The notes below the pieces were generated by a model. That model had not been told where the DNA came from and made no database searches. It worked only from the letters and a program-made list of their open reading frames with translations. DNA of 64,000 bases from Bacillaceae bacterium S4-13-56 (GTDB lineage: Bacteria > Bacillota > Bacilli > Bacillales > JAWJLM01). Location of the stretch: the NCBI GenBank assembly GCA_040191315.1, contig JAWJLM010000014.1:1-64000 (forward strand), in the 5' to 3' direction. Of this stretch, positions 9,647 through 18,389 are shown one piece after another. How positions within the stretch are numbered: position 1 is the first letter of the stretch; each line of letters begins with the position of its first letter. The translations under genes were made by a program, and so were the position numbers.

Positions 9647-10123
9647 TTAACCACCAAATACCCAAAATAGTCCTGCTATTATTAAACCAACATATCCAAA
9701 ACCGGAAAACCAAAATCCTCTTCTAAGAACTTTATATTTCATCGTAGCAGTTTTAGATAAAAAGTAGTTCTGTTCAATCACTTTTTCTAACAAGTCTTCT
9801 TCTTTAATTTGTTTTACTTCTGTCAGGTATTCCTCTTTATCCATAGAACTAACATTCTCCCAAAATATTAGTCCTTTTGAATTCTTTGCTGAAGTTCTTG
9901 GATACACTACCAATACTGCAAAAAATATAGCAATCAGTAGTAATATACATGATATCAAAGTAAAGAAATATTTTGTTGCAACCAAGTTATTGGTTAGATA
10001 GTCAAAAAGGATTCTAATAATCAGTCCATTAATTGTTATAATTGCAAGTGCCTTTGCATCTGCAAATTTAATATAATCATTTAGGTATGAGTTATGATGC
10101 TTAGCAAAATCTCCTTTATCCAT
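9647..10123 (-). CDS. pycTM: Pycsar-type transmembrane effector (PycTM-like)
   Basis: This is a small membrane protein of about 158 residues (start Met at 10123; the frame opens at 10147 with a less likely upstream start). The motif YIKFADAKALAIITINGLI is typical of the Pycsar effector family. It leads into a first membrane segment, a second at about residues 52-74 closing in VVYPR, the family's LIFWENVS segment, a charged helical stretch (about 95-125) and a C-terminal membrane segment. By family knowledge, such effectors sense a cyclic pyrimidine nucleotide made by the neighbouring cyclase upon phage infection and damage the inner membrane. The start lies 4 bp after the cyclase stop codon, so the two are translated as a pair. 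Confidence 0.8.
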   Translation of the reverse strand: MDKGDFAKHHNSYLNDYIKFADAKALAIITINGLIIRILFDYLTNNLVATKYFFTLISCILLLIAIFFAVLVVYPRTSAKNSKGLIFWENVSSMDKEEYLTEVKQIKEEDLLEKVIEQNYFLSKTATMKYKVLRRGFWFSGFGYVGLIIAGLFWVFGG

Positions 10124-10127
10124 TCTT

Positions 10128-11420
10128 TCACCCACTTTCCGGTACACCGAGTCTTCTAAAGTCCCTTATTTCATCATTTATGAATATACCAAACTTATCT
10201 TTGGCAATTAAGTTACCATTGTTATTATATATATAACACTCCATAAAATGAAGGCCAGTATATGCTGTTGACTGTTCACAAACATATTCACCTTCAGATT
10301 GTTCCATAAAATATTCAAGACCACTTTCGGACTGTCCTGCCTCAGTTCCATAGTTGACTACTTTCCATTTTATATTTCCAATTGGCATTGAAGCATAATT
10401 AAGTAATTCAAATCTAATATGCATTCCTTTTTCCAAAGAACAACTACTTTGGCAATACCTCTTGTAAGACTCATCCTCTCCCTTTCTTAAACTACAGATT
10501 AACTCAAAATCAGTTGGAGAACTATAGATTCGCCCCTCACTGTTTGATTTTGGTAGTGACGAAAATGAGTCAAGATACTTCTCCCAATTAAAAACCCTCA
10601 TTTGATAATACGAATATGAATTCGTATCTTTTAACACGTATTTATCTTCTACTGTTTCACCATTCTCAGTACGAGTTTTCACATCAAAGAGGTTATCTGA
10701 TAAATCAAGATAATTATAAACATTTTCACCGATCATAATCCTATTTCTTGGCGATTGACTTTGTAATTTTGCTGCTAAATCTGTATGAATACTTGTTGAT
10801 GTTACTTCTGTAACATTACCTATTCCATATTCTGACCACAAAACCTCGCTGTCATCACCAATATCAATTCCAATTCTAATCCTTAGAGGCGGTAGATTAT
10901 TTTCCTCAAAGAATTTGCTCAATGTATGCTTATTATAGGATTGCATCAATGATGCTGCATTTAAAGCATTTATAATTGCATCACTTTTTTTCATTTCCTT
11001 ATGTCCAAAATAAGCGAAAACAGCATCTCCTTGCAAACGATGTATATGACCATCAAATGCTTGAAATAATTCAATGGCTGTAGATAGTATGGCATTCTTA
11101 TATAACCTTACCTTAGATAGTGGAAATTTCAATCCTAGTTTTGTTGAACCAGAGATATCCAAAAATAAGGAGGAAATATATTGATGATGTGGTAGTATCG
11201 ATGTATCTGTAAAATCTGGATGGGTACCAATAGAACGAGAAAAAATACTATTTTCCTTTCCAAATAGACTTCTCAATTCCTCGATAGGTGGTCGTACCTG
11301 CTCAATATCATGGCTCTTTGCTAATTTTTCAAACACAGAAAACTGTTGCGATTCATAAATTACTTCTGTTGGAATCTTAGAAGCAAATAATCTATCAAAG
11401 ATATCATTTAATTGACTCAT
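10128..11420 (-). CDS. pycC: Pycsar-type class III nucleotide cyclase with AGS-C-like sensor domain
   Basis: A 430-aa class III nucleotidyl cyclase. The catalytic domain covers about residues 78-240. The two metal-binding aspartates are visible as D88 (FLDISGST) and D132 (LQGDAVFAYFG), with a RIRIGIDIGD strand at about 180-189. Residues 300-420 look like the AGS-C sensor domain that accompanies conflict-system cyclases (KWKVVNYGTEA, then STAYTGLHFMECYIY). Pairing with a PycTM-like effector makes a pyrimidine cyclase (cCMP or cUMP) the likely activity rather than housekeeping cAMP synthesis, but the nucleotide cannot be read from sequence here. Upstream are AAAGGGGGATTT as ribosome-binding site and a TATAAT-like -10 near 11460. 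Confidence 0.82.
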   Translation of the reverse strand: MSQLNDIFDRLFASKIPTEVIYESQQFSVFEKLAKSHDIEQVRPPIEELRSLFGKENSIFSRSIGTHPDFTDTSILPHHQYISSLFLDISGSTKLGLKFPLSKVRLYKNAILSTAIELFQAFDGHIHRLQGDAVFAYFGHKEMKKSDAIINALNAASLMQSYNKHTLSKFFEENNLPPLRIRIGIDIGDDSEVLWSEYGIGNVTEVTSTSIHTDLAAKLQSQSPRNRIMIGENVYNYLDLSDNLFDVKTRTENGETVEDKYVLKDTNSYSYYQMRVFNWEKYLDSFSSLPKSNSEGRIYSSPTDFELICSLRKGEDESYKRYCQSSCSLEKGMHIRFELLNYASMPIGNIKWKVVNYGTEAGQSESGLEYFMEQSEGEYVCEQSTAYTGLHFMECYIYNNNGNLIAKDKFGIFINDEIRDFRRLGVPESG

Positions 11421-11576
11421 AAATAAATCCCCCTTTTAATATCTACAATATTATAATTATACCATTTATTTCTAATGTTATATAAAGTACTCGAAACGGT
11501 AATCATTGAAGATATATCATTCTTAGAAGGGGTTAAAGGATATTTTAGGGTGATTTTTTTGTTGTGTTTTCTCATT

Positions 11577-11604
11577 AAAAAAGACAGGAGAACCTGTCTT
11601 TTTT
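11577..11604. terminator. bidirectional terminator between pycC and rlmH
   Basis: A 10-bp stem (AAAAGACAGG / CCTGTCTTTT) with an AGAA loop has A and T runs on both sides. It insulates the core-genome side (rlmH) from the accessory segment. Confidence 0.8.
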
Positions 11605-11660
11605 CTAGATCTTTTCTAGCCACTCTTTATTAATAATAATTTCCACTCTCTGCTTTACCA

Positions 11661-12140
11661 CTATTTATGATAAGGTTCCCCCTTATTAATCCTAAATGCC
11701 CGATACACTTGCTCCAGTAAAATAAGTCTCATCAACTGATGGGGAAATGTCATCTTAGAAAAAGACAAGCCAAAGTCTGACCGCTTCAACACCTCATCAC
11801 TCAGGCCCAAAGATCCACCAATCACAAAAGCTATTTTACTCTTGCCGTACGTCCCAAGCTCGTCTATTTTTTTCGCGAGCTTCTCAGACGTAAGTTGCTG
11901 CCCGTTTATTTCCAAGGCAATAATGTAAGTATCCGCCCCAAGTTTAGAGAGAATCCGCTCCCCCTCCTTACGCTTTACATCCTCCATATCCGCTTCACTC
12001 AAATTTTCAGGAGCTTTCTCATCTGCAACCTCAATCAAATCAATCGTAGCATAAGGACCCAACCGCTTCACATATTCCTGGATCCCCTGCTTTAAATACT
12101 TTTCCTTTAACTTCCCTACTGATACAATAAAAATTTTCAT
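11661..12140 (-). CDS. rlmH: 23S rRNA (pseudouridine1915-N3)-methyltransferase RlmH
   Basis: RlmH (YydA in B. subtilis) of 159 residues is a SPOUT-class methyltransferase that modifies pseudouridine 1915 in helix 69 of 23S rRNA using S-adenosylmethionine. The protein begins [15 protein letters not shown] and contains the conserved [14 protein letters not shown] knot region (about 104-117) and the C-terminal [15 protein letters not shown] chose the ATG at 12140 because the family starts there; the frame extends 64 codons upstream into the thioesterase gene with unrelated sequence. It is the first core gene beside the accessory segment, as yydA is near the edge of the B. subtilis wal region. 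Confidence 0.95.
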   Translation of the reverse strand: MKIFIVSVGKLKEKYLKQGIQEYVKRLGPYATIDLIEVADEKAPENLSEADMEDVKRKEGERILSKLGADTYIIALEINGQQLTSEKLAKKIDELGTYGKSKIAFVIGGSLGLSDEVLKRSDFGLSFSKMTFPHQLMRLILLEQVYRAFRINKGEPYHK

Positions 12141-12156
12141 TGAACGGATCTCCTTA

Positions 12157-12669
12157 TTAGTCCCAAGGTAACCCTGTACCAAATTTTTTAGCAAGCTCCC
12201 TTGATGTGGTCCTTCTTTCCTTTCGACGTTCCGCCCGTTGAGGCGCTGACTCATGAAGCCATTTTTCTTCATTCGTTTCTGGGTAAACCGGTGGTACATC
12301 AATTGGCCTACCGTTTTCATCGACCGCCACAAAAGTTAAAAAGGCCAACGTACAAATTTTTCGTTCTCCCGTCAGCATATTCTCACTAATTGCTTTTACA
12401 AACACTTCCATAGAGGTGTTATGTGACCAGGTTACAAACGCCTCCACACAAATTGTGTTGCCCTCAAATACTGGATGAAGAAAATCTACCGAATCCGTTG
12501 AAGCAGTGACAACTGGCTTCCGAGCATGGCGAGCAGCTGCAATCCCCCCAATATCATCTATATAGGCCATTAACTTTCCTCCAAACAATGTTCCATGACT
12601 GTTCGTATCCGGAGGTAAAACAAACGAATTTTTTATCGACAATGAATCCTTACATCGCTTCGCTTCCAC
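12157..12669 (-). CDS. acyl-CoA thioesterase, YkhA-like hotdog fold
   Basis: A 170-aa hotdog-fold thioesterase of the YkhA/BACH type, hydrolysing acyl-CoA to free acid and CoA in the cytosol. The [20 protein letters not shown] segment contains the conserved active-site region, and TASTDSVDF the second conserved strand. The GTG start at 12669 (protein [13 protein letters not shown]) is chosen because GAAAGAAGGGG lies five bases upstream and because YkhA begins with nearly the same residues. An ATG at 12732 would add an unrelated 21-residue leader. The basic C-terminal tail (about 125-160) is typical. It lies 16 bp upstream of rlmH. Confidence 0.88.
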   Translation of the reverse strand: MEAKRCKDSLSIKNSFVLPPDTNSHGTLFGGKLMAYIDDIGGIAAARHARKPVVTASTDSVDFLHPVFEGNTICVEAFVTWSHNTSMEVFVKAISENMLTGERKICTLAFLTFVAVDENGRPIDVPPVYPETNEEKWLHESAPQRAERRKERRTTSRELAKKFGTGLPWD

Positions 12670-12844
12670 AAAACCCCTTCTTTCATCACAATTTTTTCCA
12701 CAATCACCTACCGCATATTTTACCACGACCATGGAAATATATGTTCTCCTACCCTTTAACCCACGGAAATTTTTAATCCCTACACACCCTCAATTCATGA
12801 TAGGATAGGATACATAGATATTTTGAAAAAGGACTGACTCAAAG

Positions 12845-14641
12845 GTGAACAACAAAGCCCAACAACTACTCAAACAATATTACGGATATGACACCTTTCG
12901 CCCAGGACAAGAGACGATGATTCATCACGTCACCAGCAGTCATCACGCACTTGGTGTTATGCCAACCGGTGGGGGGAAGTCTCTTTGCTATCAAATTCCC
13001 GGCCTTCTCCTTGAAGGAACGGCCATCATTATTTCCCCCCTCATCTCACTCATGAAGGACCAAGTCGACGCCCTTAATAACTATGGAATCGCCGCAACCT
13101 ACATCAATAGCTCCATTACCTACGAAGAACAACGAGATCGTTTGGAAAAAATGTACGAAGGTAGGTATCAATTTGTTTATGTAGCGCCCGAGCGGTTTGA
13201 GTCACCGGATTTCTTGCGGTTAGCTCGTTCCATCCAGTTGTCGTTGATTGCTTTTGATGAAGCTCATTGTATATCCCAATGGGGGCACGATTTTCGCCCA
13301 AGCTACCGCTCTGTTGTAGCAACATTAGATCAGATACCAAATTTACCTCCCTTGTTAGCTTTAACTGCAACAGCAACTAAAGCAGTTATCCAGGACATAC
13401 AACGTCTTTTAAATATTTCGGACAAGCATGTGGTAAACACAGGATTTGCACGGAATAACTTGCATTTTCAAGTAGTTAAAGGAATGAATAAGCACGATTT
13501 CTTACTTTCCTATATCCGTAACCGATCCCATGAATCTGGTATTATCTATGCAGCTACAAGAAAAGATGTGGATTCCATCCATGCCTTTTTATCCAAACAG
13601 AAGGTAAAAGTAGCCCGTTACCATGCCGGTATGTCTGAGCAGGAACGAAAGGATGCTCAACAATCTTTTATCCAAGATGAACTCCCTGTAATGGTAGCAA
13701 CCAACGCTTTTGGAATGGGCATTGATAAATCTAACGTAAGATATGTGATTCACTATGCTATTCCAATGAATCTTGAATCCTATTATCAAGAGGCTGGTCG
13801 TGCAGGACGTGACGGACTCGAGAGTGATTGTGTGTTACTTTTTGCGGGACAAGACGTTCATTTGCAAAAATTTTTAATTGAACAATCCTTAATGAATGAG
13901 GAAAAAAAGCAGCAGGAATACGATAAACTTCAAAAAATGGTGAATTATGTACACACCAACCGCTGCTTGCAGCGATATATGTTGGATTACTTTTCTGACC
14001 CACATGACATCAACGATTGTGGGAAGTGCTCAAATTGTAAAGATGAGTCTGAAAAAGAGGATGTTACACGAGAAGCCCAAATGATACTATCCTGTGTGAA
14101 GCGTATGGATGAACGCTTTGGTTCCGGGATGGTTGCGAAAGTATTAAAAGGTTCTAAAGTAAAAAAAGTATTAGATTTCAAGTTAGATAAGCTTAGCACT
14201 TATGGACTCATGAGTAAGCACACCGAAAAAGATATATTAGATTTAATCCATTATTTAACTGCAGATGGATTCCTACAGCAGGAAGATGCCAAATTTCCAG
14301 TGTTAAAATTAACTCCTTCATCGATTGGAGTTCTAAAGGGGCAGGAGAAAGTTTTCGTGAAGCGATTAAAACTTTCTCGTCCAATGGAAACGAATGTGGA
14401 CAAGGATCTATTTGAAGAGCTTCGACAGGTACGTAAGATTTTTGCTGAGGAAAAAGGGTTACCACCATATATCATATTCCCTGATTCTACTCTAAAGGAT
14501 ATGTGCCTGCGTCTGCCAAAATCTTCAGAGGAAATGCTTGCTGTTAATGGTGTTGGTGACCGTAAACTTCGTGAGTATGGACATGAATTTTTAAGAGTGA
14601 TTATAGCACATGTGGAGAAAAAGAAAAGTATTGAAGTATAA
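12845..14641 (+). CDS. recQ: RecQ-family ATP-dependent DNA helicase
   Basis: RecQ of 598 residues is a 3'-5' DNA helicase of recombination and fork repair. In order: motif 0 and Walker A (YYGYDTFRPGQ; GVMPTGGGKSLCYQ at about 38-51), DEAH with aromatic loop (FDEAHCISQWGHDFRPSY at about 138-155), motif VI (YYQEAGRAGRDG), the Cys4 zinc site in the RQC part (CLQRYMLDYF...CGKCSNC) and a C-terminal HRDC domain (FEELRQVRKIFAEEKGLPPYIIF). The start is GTG at 12845 with AAGG upstream. It is one of the few plus-strand genes left of oriC and so runs against the main replication direction. It ends in a terminator at 14648-14672. Confidence 0.93.
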   Translation: MNNKAQQLLKQYYGYDTFRPGQETMIHHVTSSHHALGVMPTGGGKSLCYQIPGLLLEGTAIIISPLISLMKDQVDALNNYGIAATYINSSITYEEQRDRLEKMYEGRYQFVYVAPERFESPDFLRLARSIQLSLIAFDEAHCISQWGHDFRPSYRSVVATLDQIPNLPPLLALTATATKAVIQDIQRLLNISDKHVVNTGFARNNLHFQVVKGMNKHDFLLSYIRNRSHESGIIYAATRKDVDSIHAFLSKQKVKVARYHAGMSEQERKDAQQSFIQDELPVMVATNAFGMGIDKSNVRYVIHYAIPMNLESYYQEAGRAGRDGLESDCVLLFAGQDVHLQKFLIEQSLMNEEKKQQEYDKLQKMVNYVHTNRCLQRYMLDYFSDPHDINDCGKCSNCKDESEKEDVTREAQMILSCVKRMDERFGSGMVAKVLKGSKVKKVLDFKLDKLSTYGLMSKHTEKDILDLIHYLTADGFLQQEDAKFPVLKLTPSSIGVLKGQEKVFVKRLKLSRPMETNVDKDLFEELRQVRKIFAEEKGLPPYIIFPDSTLKDMCLRLPKSSEEMLAVNGVGDRKLREYGHEFLRVIIAHVEKKKSIEV

Positions 14642-14647
14642 AACTTG

Positions 14648-14672
14648 TAGCATAAGGCCAAGCCTTATGCTA
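14648..14672 (+). terminator. recQ terminator
   Basis: A perfect 11-bp stem (TAGCATAAGGC / GCCTTATGCTA) with a three-base loop is followed by TTTTATT. Confidence 0.8.
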
Positions 14673-14683
14673 TTTTATTACTT

Positions 14684-14992
14684 CTAAAAATCTTTACCCG
14701 TTCTAGCACCTTGAAAGAACTGTCGCCAACTTCCATTTGACTTTCGTATTGCTAAAAATACATATAAACTTGTTGTCCAATTTCCCATTAAAAGAATTAA
14801 AATAATCCACAGAATCTTTTGTATGGTACTTCTTTCACGATAAATTATCCACATACAAAATAAAAATAAACCAATATATAAATCAACCGCGTTCATTTTT
14901 CCCCAGGTTAAATCTAAAATTGCTAATTCTTGAGATATGATTTTTCCCGTACTTGCACCCACAATAAAAGAAATGGACATGATAATCCACAA
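14684..14992 (-). CDS. small membrane protein, three transmembrane segments
   Basis: This 102-aa protein is predicted to have three to four hydrophobic segments (about 1-16, 35-52 and 58-80) and a basic C-terminal tail. The pattern (VDLYIGLFLFCMWIIYRE, then WIILILLMGNWTTSLYVFLAI) resembles small integral membrane proteins of the DUF1475 type, but this is an impression by eye. No catalytic motif is seen. It converges on recQ and is followed upstream by the DnaA-box cluster. Its function is unknown. Confidence 0.5.
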   Translation of the reverse strand: MWIIMSISFIVGASTGKIISQELAILDLTWGKMNAVDLYIGLFLFCMWIIYRERSTIQKILWIILILLMGNWTTSLYVFLAIRKSNGSWRQFFQGARTGKDF

Positions 14993-15063
14993 TCCAAAGC
15001 TTATTCATTTAACTGCAATCATGTGGTTTATCCTCTCCTTTTCTTGATGATTTACGTTTAAAC

Positions 15064-15290
15064 ATGTGGATAGGGATAAAAATCGCCATATTTTTCGAAA
15101 ACGATAACAAAATCCACAAGTTATCCACAAATTTATGCACATATTCACATTTAGTTTCCCTTATTTTGTGGAAGAATAAGTGTTCGCCACAATATATGTT
15201 GGCTTATTCCCACAATATTCACAGGTTGTGGATAAAGAAGATGAGTTATCCACTTTTTCTAGGGTTGGAAAAGTTTCATATTCATCCACA
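15064..15290. promoter_or_regulatory. DnaA-box cluster outside oriC
   Basis: This lies in the 480-bp geneless stretch between the small membrane protein and htrA. Exact TTATCCACA sites are at 15121-15129 (plus) and 15227-15235 (minus). One-mismatch sites are TGTGGATAG at 15065-15073, TTATCCACT at 15246-15254 and TCATCCACA at 15282-15290, with a weaker AAATCCACA at 15110-15118. B. subtilis is known to carry DnaA-box clusters away from oriC that titrate DnaA; I recall one near yydA (rlmH), which would fit this place. The rest of the stretch shows no gene; a 104-codon frame here is chance. Confidence 0.7.
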
Positions 15291-15437
15291 ATTTTATCTA
15301 ATGCTAATTCAACATGATCATTGCAAACATAGAGATTCATTATTTTTACTCCCTCCTACAACTACATACCCTTTTTAATTTAGTCCTTAACTCTTATATA
15401 TTTTTCTTAAAAATTAAAACCATACTTAATAATCAAA

Positions 15438-15463
15438 AGTACCTATCTTAATTGATAGGTACT
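15438..15463 (-). terminator. htrA terminator
   Basis: A 10-bp perfect stem (AGTACCTATC / GATAGGTACT) with a TTAATT loop is followed on the minus strand by TTTTGATTATT, 11 bp beyond the htrA stop codon. Confidence 0.85.
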
Positions 15464-15473
15464 CATCAAAAAG

Positions 15474-16685
15474 CTAATAAGATTGAGAGGCTAACTCTAG
15501 AGTAGTTTCTTGCCGTTCTCCATCTCGGTAGAAGATTACTTTCATTTCATCTCCTATTTGTTTTTCATTATATAAATACTTTCTTAGATCCAAAATATCT
15601 TGTATTGGTTGATCATCTAGTTGGACAATCACATCATATCGATCCAGTCCTGCTCGATCGGCTGGTGATCCAAGCTCGGTACTTCTTATATATACCCCTC
15701 CGGTTACATCGGCAGGTAGTCTAAAAGTATTCGTCCATTCACGGCTAGGTACGTCCCCTAAGGAGTACGCTTCTATTCCAATGAGAGGGCGTTGCACAAC
15801 TCCATTTTTCTCTAATTGATCAATGATTGGAAGTGCACTATCAATCGGAATGGCAAGACCAATTCCTTCAACAGCATTTTGTGCAATTTTCATGGAATTA
15901 ATCCCTATTAATTGTCCACGAATGTTAATCAGAGCACCACCGCTGTTCCCAGGATTGATCGCAGCATCCGTTTGTAGGGCCTCTGATTGCCAATCCGTAC
16001 TCCCATCTCCATCAAAATCCTGAGGAATAGCTCGTTCTTTTCCACTAATTATTCCTTGGGTTACAGATCCAGAAAAGTCTAATCCTAATGGATTTCCGAT
16101 AGCAATCGCAGGTTCTCCAACCTTTACATTAGAAGAATTTCCAATCTCAATGACTTGATTAATTGGATCTCCATCTATTTCGACTACTGCTAGATCTGTA
16201 AAATAATCACTTCCCCTTAAAGTTCCATCCAATCTTGTTCCATCAGCTAGAACAACTTCAAGTTCAGTTGCTCCTTGGATAACATGGTGATTAGTAACTA
16301 TAAAGGCACGTCCGTTTTCTTTTTTATACACAACACCAGAACCAGATCCTGCGTGACTACTTTCATTCGTAAAAAAAGAACCTTGTTGATAGTTCTCTAT
16401 TCCTACCACAGCTTCCGATACATTTTCTACGATTTCCGTAATTTGTGTTGAGACATCCACTTCTATATTTTGGTGAATAGTATCCCCATTTTCATCACTA
16501 CTTACTTGATTATCGTTGGGATTTTTTAATTCATAAGGTAAAAGATTGGATTCAATTAATGCAGGTAAGGCTAAGATAATCAAAACAGCGCCAAGCACCA
16601 CTCCTACAACTGTTGGTACTACCCAATGGGGACGTTTCGGTTTAGGTTTATACCTATTAGGAGTATGATCATCGTAATATCCCAT
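15474..16685 (-). CDS. htrA: HtrA-family membrane-anchored serine protease (HtrC/YyxA)
   Basis: A 403-aa S1C protease anchored by one N-terminal membrane segment (about 21-41), with its active domain outside the membrane, where such proteins degrade misfolded envelope proteins. The catalytic triad is visible as H134 (TNHHVI), D164 (FTDLAVVEID) and S248 (NPGNSGGALIN). A single PDZ domain occupies about 300-395 (GSPADRAGLDRYDVIVQLDDQ). It follows walJ on the same strand, as yyxA follows yycJ in B. subtilis, and is probably cotranscribed from the wal operon, although a 49-bp gap could hold its own promoter. Confidence 0.93.
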   Translation of the reverse strand: MGYYDDHTPNRYKPKPKRPHWVVPTVVGVVLGAVLIILALPALIESNLLPYELKNPNDNQVSSDENGDTIHQNIEVDVSTQITEIVENVSEAVVGIENYQQGSFFTNESSHAGSGSGVVYKKENGRAFIVTNHHVIQGATELEVVLADGTRLDGTLRGSDYFTDLAVVEIDGDPINQVIEIGNSSNVKVGEPAIAIGNPLGLDFSGSVTQGIISGKERAIPQDFDGDGSTDWQSEALQTDAAINPGNSGGALINIRGQLIGINSMKIAQNAVEGIGLAIPIDSALPIIDQLEKNGVVQRPLIGIEAYSLGDVPSREWTNTFRLPADVTGGVYIRSTELGSPADRAGLDRYDVIVQLDDQPIQDILDLRKYLYNEKQIGDEMKVIFYRDGERQETTLELASQSY

Positions 16686-16734
16686 TTTTCTACTTTCTCC
16701 TTTCTATTTCGTATTTTGGCCTTGCCCATTTATA

Positions 16735-17532
16735 TTACTTTACATAATATAATGCAGTTGGAGTGGAAGGGTCCGTATCATGGAGGTCAATGGTCGTACC
16801 TAATTGATGACCCCTCTCCGCAAGAATTGATCCTACCGACATTCTTGCTAAATCTTTCATGTTATTATCTTTACTTAAATGAGCCAAATAAATACGTTTT
16901 GTCTCGTTTCCAATTAAATCGCACAAAGCTAGTCCACAATCTTCATTCGATACGTGACCCTCATCCCCTAAAATTCTTCGTTTTACATTCCATGGGTATC
17001 TACCCATTCTCAGCATACCAACATCATGGTTAGATTCAAAAATATAGGCATCCGCATTTTCTACAGTCTTTTTCACACGGTCAGAGACATAACCAGTATC
17101 TGTGACTAAGGCGACTTTTTTTGTATCTTTATGGAAAACGTAGAACATTGGCTCCGCTGCATCATGGGATACACCAAACGATTCAATTTCCATACTACCA
17201 AAAGTCTTGGTTTCCCCCATATGGAAATAAAATTTTTGATCTAATGGAACTTCCCCAATCAATCCTTCCATTGCTTTCCACGTTTTTTCGTTTGCGTAAA
17301 TGGGCAGTTTATATTTTCTTGCTAGAATTCCTAGACCCTTAATATGATCACTATGCTCATGTGTTACCAAAATTCCATCTAATGTTTTTGGATCTATATC
17401 AATCTCAGCCATAAGTCGGTCCATTTGTTTTCCACTCAATCCAGCATCTACAAGTAACCTCTGATCTTCACTTTCTATATAAAAAGCATTTCCTGTACTA
17501 CCACTTGCCAGAACACTAAATCCTAGTGTCAT
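16735..17532 (-). CDS. walJ: metallo-beta-lactamase-fold hydrolase WalJ (YycJ)
   Basis: WalJ of 265 residues is a metallo-beta-lactamase-fold protein of the YycJ family, proposed to act as a nuclease or in coordinating cell division with replication in Gram-positive bacteria. The metal-binding signature [11 protein letters not shown] is at about 55-65, with further ligands in GVSHDAAEP and the C-terminal LAHLS. The start is ATG at 17532. It sits 2 bp after the walI stop codon, within the walRKHIJ operon. Confidence 0.93.
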   Translation of the reverse strand: MTLGFSVLASGSTGNAFYIESEDQRLLVDAGLSGKQMDRLMAEIDIDPKTLDGILVTHEHSDHIKGLGILARKYKLPIYANEKTWKAMEGLIGEVPLDQKFYFHMGETKTFGSMEIESFGVSHDAAEPMFYVFHKDTKKVALVTDTGYVSDRVKKTVENADAYIFESNHDVGMLRMGRYPWNVKRRILGDEGHVSNEDCGLALCDLIGNETKRIYLAHLSKDNNMKDLARMSVGSILAERGHQLGTTIDLHDTDPSTPTALYYVK

Positions 17533-17534
17533 TT

Positions 17535-18389
17535 TTACTCTCCCCCAGTAGTTGCCTCAATTTCTTTTATAATGTTCGTCATTGAATTATCTACAAAAGT
17601 TCCTTCATCTGTAGAAATATATATTCCCTCTACCGCATTAACAAAAAACCTTTTTTCCTGGTTCACTGTTATGATCCAAGTTGGTGCAAAAACTTGAACC
17701 CCATTAGATAGAGGAACGAATGTATAATAACCAAGTTGAACGCTTGTTATCTCATCCCCAGAACTTAATTGACTTCGATCATATAATGTTTCTATTGCAT
17801 TAATCGGCTTTACTAATTCCTGTTCCTCACTTTGTTCTTTAAATTCATGCATTAACGTTTGAGAATATTGTACAATTTCCCCATTATCATTAACTAATAA
17901 TAACAGTAATCCGCTTTGATTATAGTTAATCGTCCTACCTTTATATTGTTGAAAAAAAAGAATCGCTTTTTTCTCTTGATTATAGTCCCAGTATTCATAT
18001 TCGTTGCCATAAAGAACATTATCTCGAACAATTTGAATCAAATCTTCTGGCGTGAAATTTTCTATAAGTTTGATAGGCTTACGGAATGTAGAAAGGACCA
18101 AATCTTCATTTACAATACTAATTTCCTGATTGGACAGTTCTGCTTTCATACGTTCACGGTCTTCTGCTGTGTACTTATATCTTTTTGAAGAAATGTAAGC
18201 TTCTTTTTCATACTCTGCCGGAATGTTAGATACCATAATTTCATCTGCTGCCAGTTGATCCTGAAAAGTTGTCTCTGCAATAATTTCTAATTCTGTTTGA
18301 TTTCTTTTTTCCATAAATTGCAGAAGTAAAAATATATCTAAGATTAGGAAGCAAATAATAAATAGTGTTTTAATTTGTCCCCACTGCAT
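17535..18389 (-). CDS. walI: WalI, two-component system accessory protein (YycI)
   Basis: WalI of 284 residues has one N-terminal membrane helix ([25 protein letters not shown]) and an extracellular domain related to WalH. With WalH it restrains or tunes the WalK sensor kinase. The ATG at 18389 is chosen because AAGGAGGAAGCGG lies directly upstream and the protein then starts at the membrane helix; the longer frame to 18428 would add 13 residues. It overlaps the walH end by 20 bp. Confidence 0.92.
   Translation of the reverse strand: MQWGQIKTLFIICFLILDIFLLLQFMEKRNQTELEIIAETTFQDQLAADEIMVSNIPAEYEKEAYISSKRYKYTAEDRERMKAELSNQEISIVNEDLVLSTFRKPIKLIENFTPEDLIQIVRDNVLYGNEYEYWDYNQEKKAILFFQQYKGRTINYNQSGLLLLLVNDNGEIVQYSQTLMHEFKEQSEEQELVKPINAIETLYDRSQLSSGDEITSVQLGYYTFVPLSNGVQVFAPTWIITVNQEKRFFVNAVEGIYISTDEGTFVDNSMTNIIKEIEATTGGE

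Noticed and set aside
11417-11623. 68-codon minus-strand frame upstream of pycC
   Set aside because: It runs through a bidirectional terminator and the pycC promoter; no family resemblance.
15064-15378. 104-codon plus-strand frame between the small membrane protein and htrA
   Set aside because: It coincides with a DnaA-box cluster, its start lacks a clear ribosome-binding site, and its composition is that of translated box repeats.
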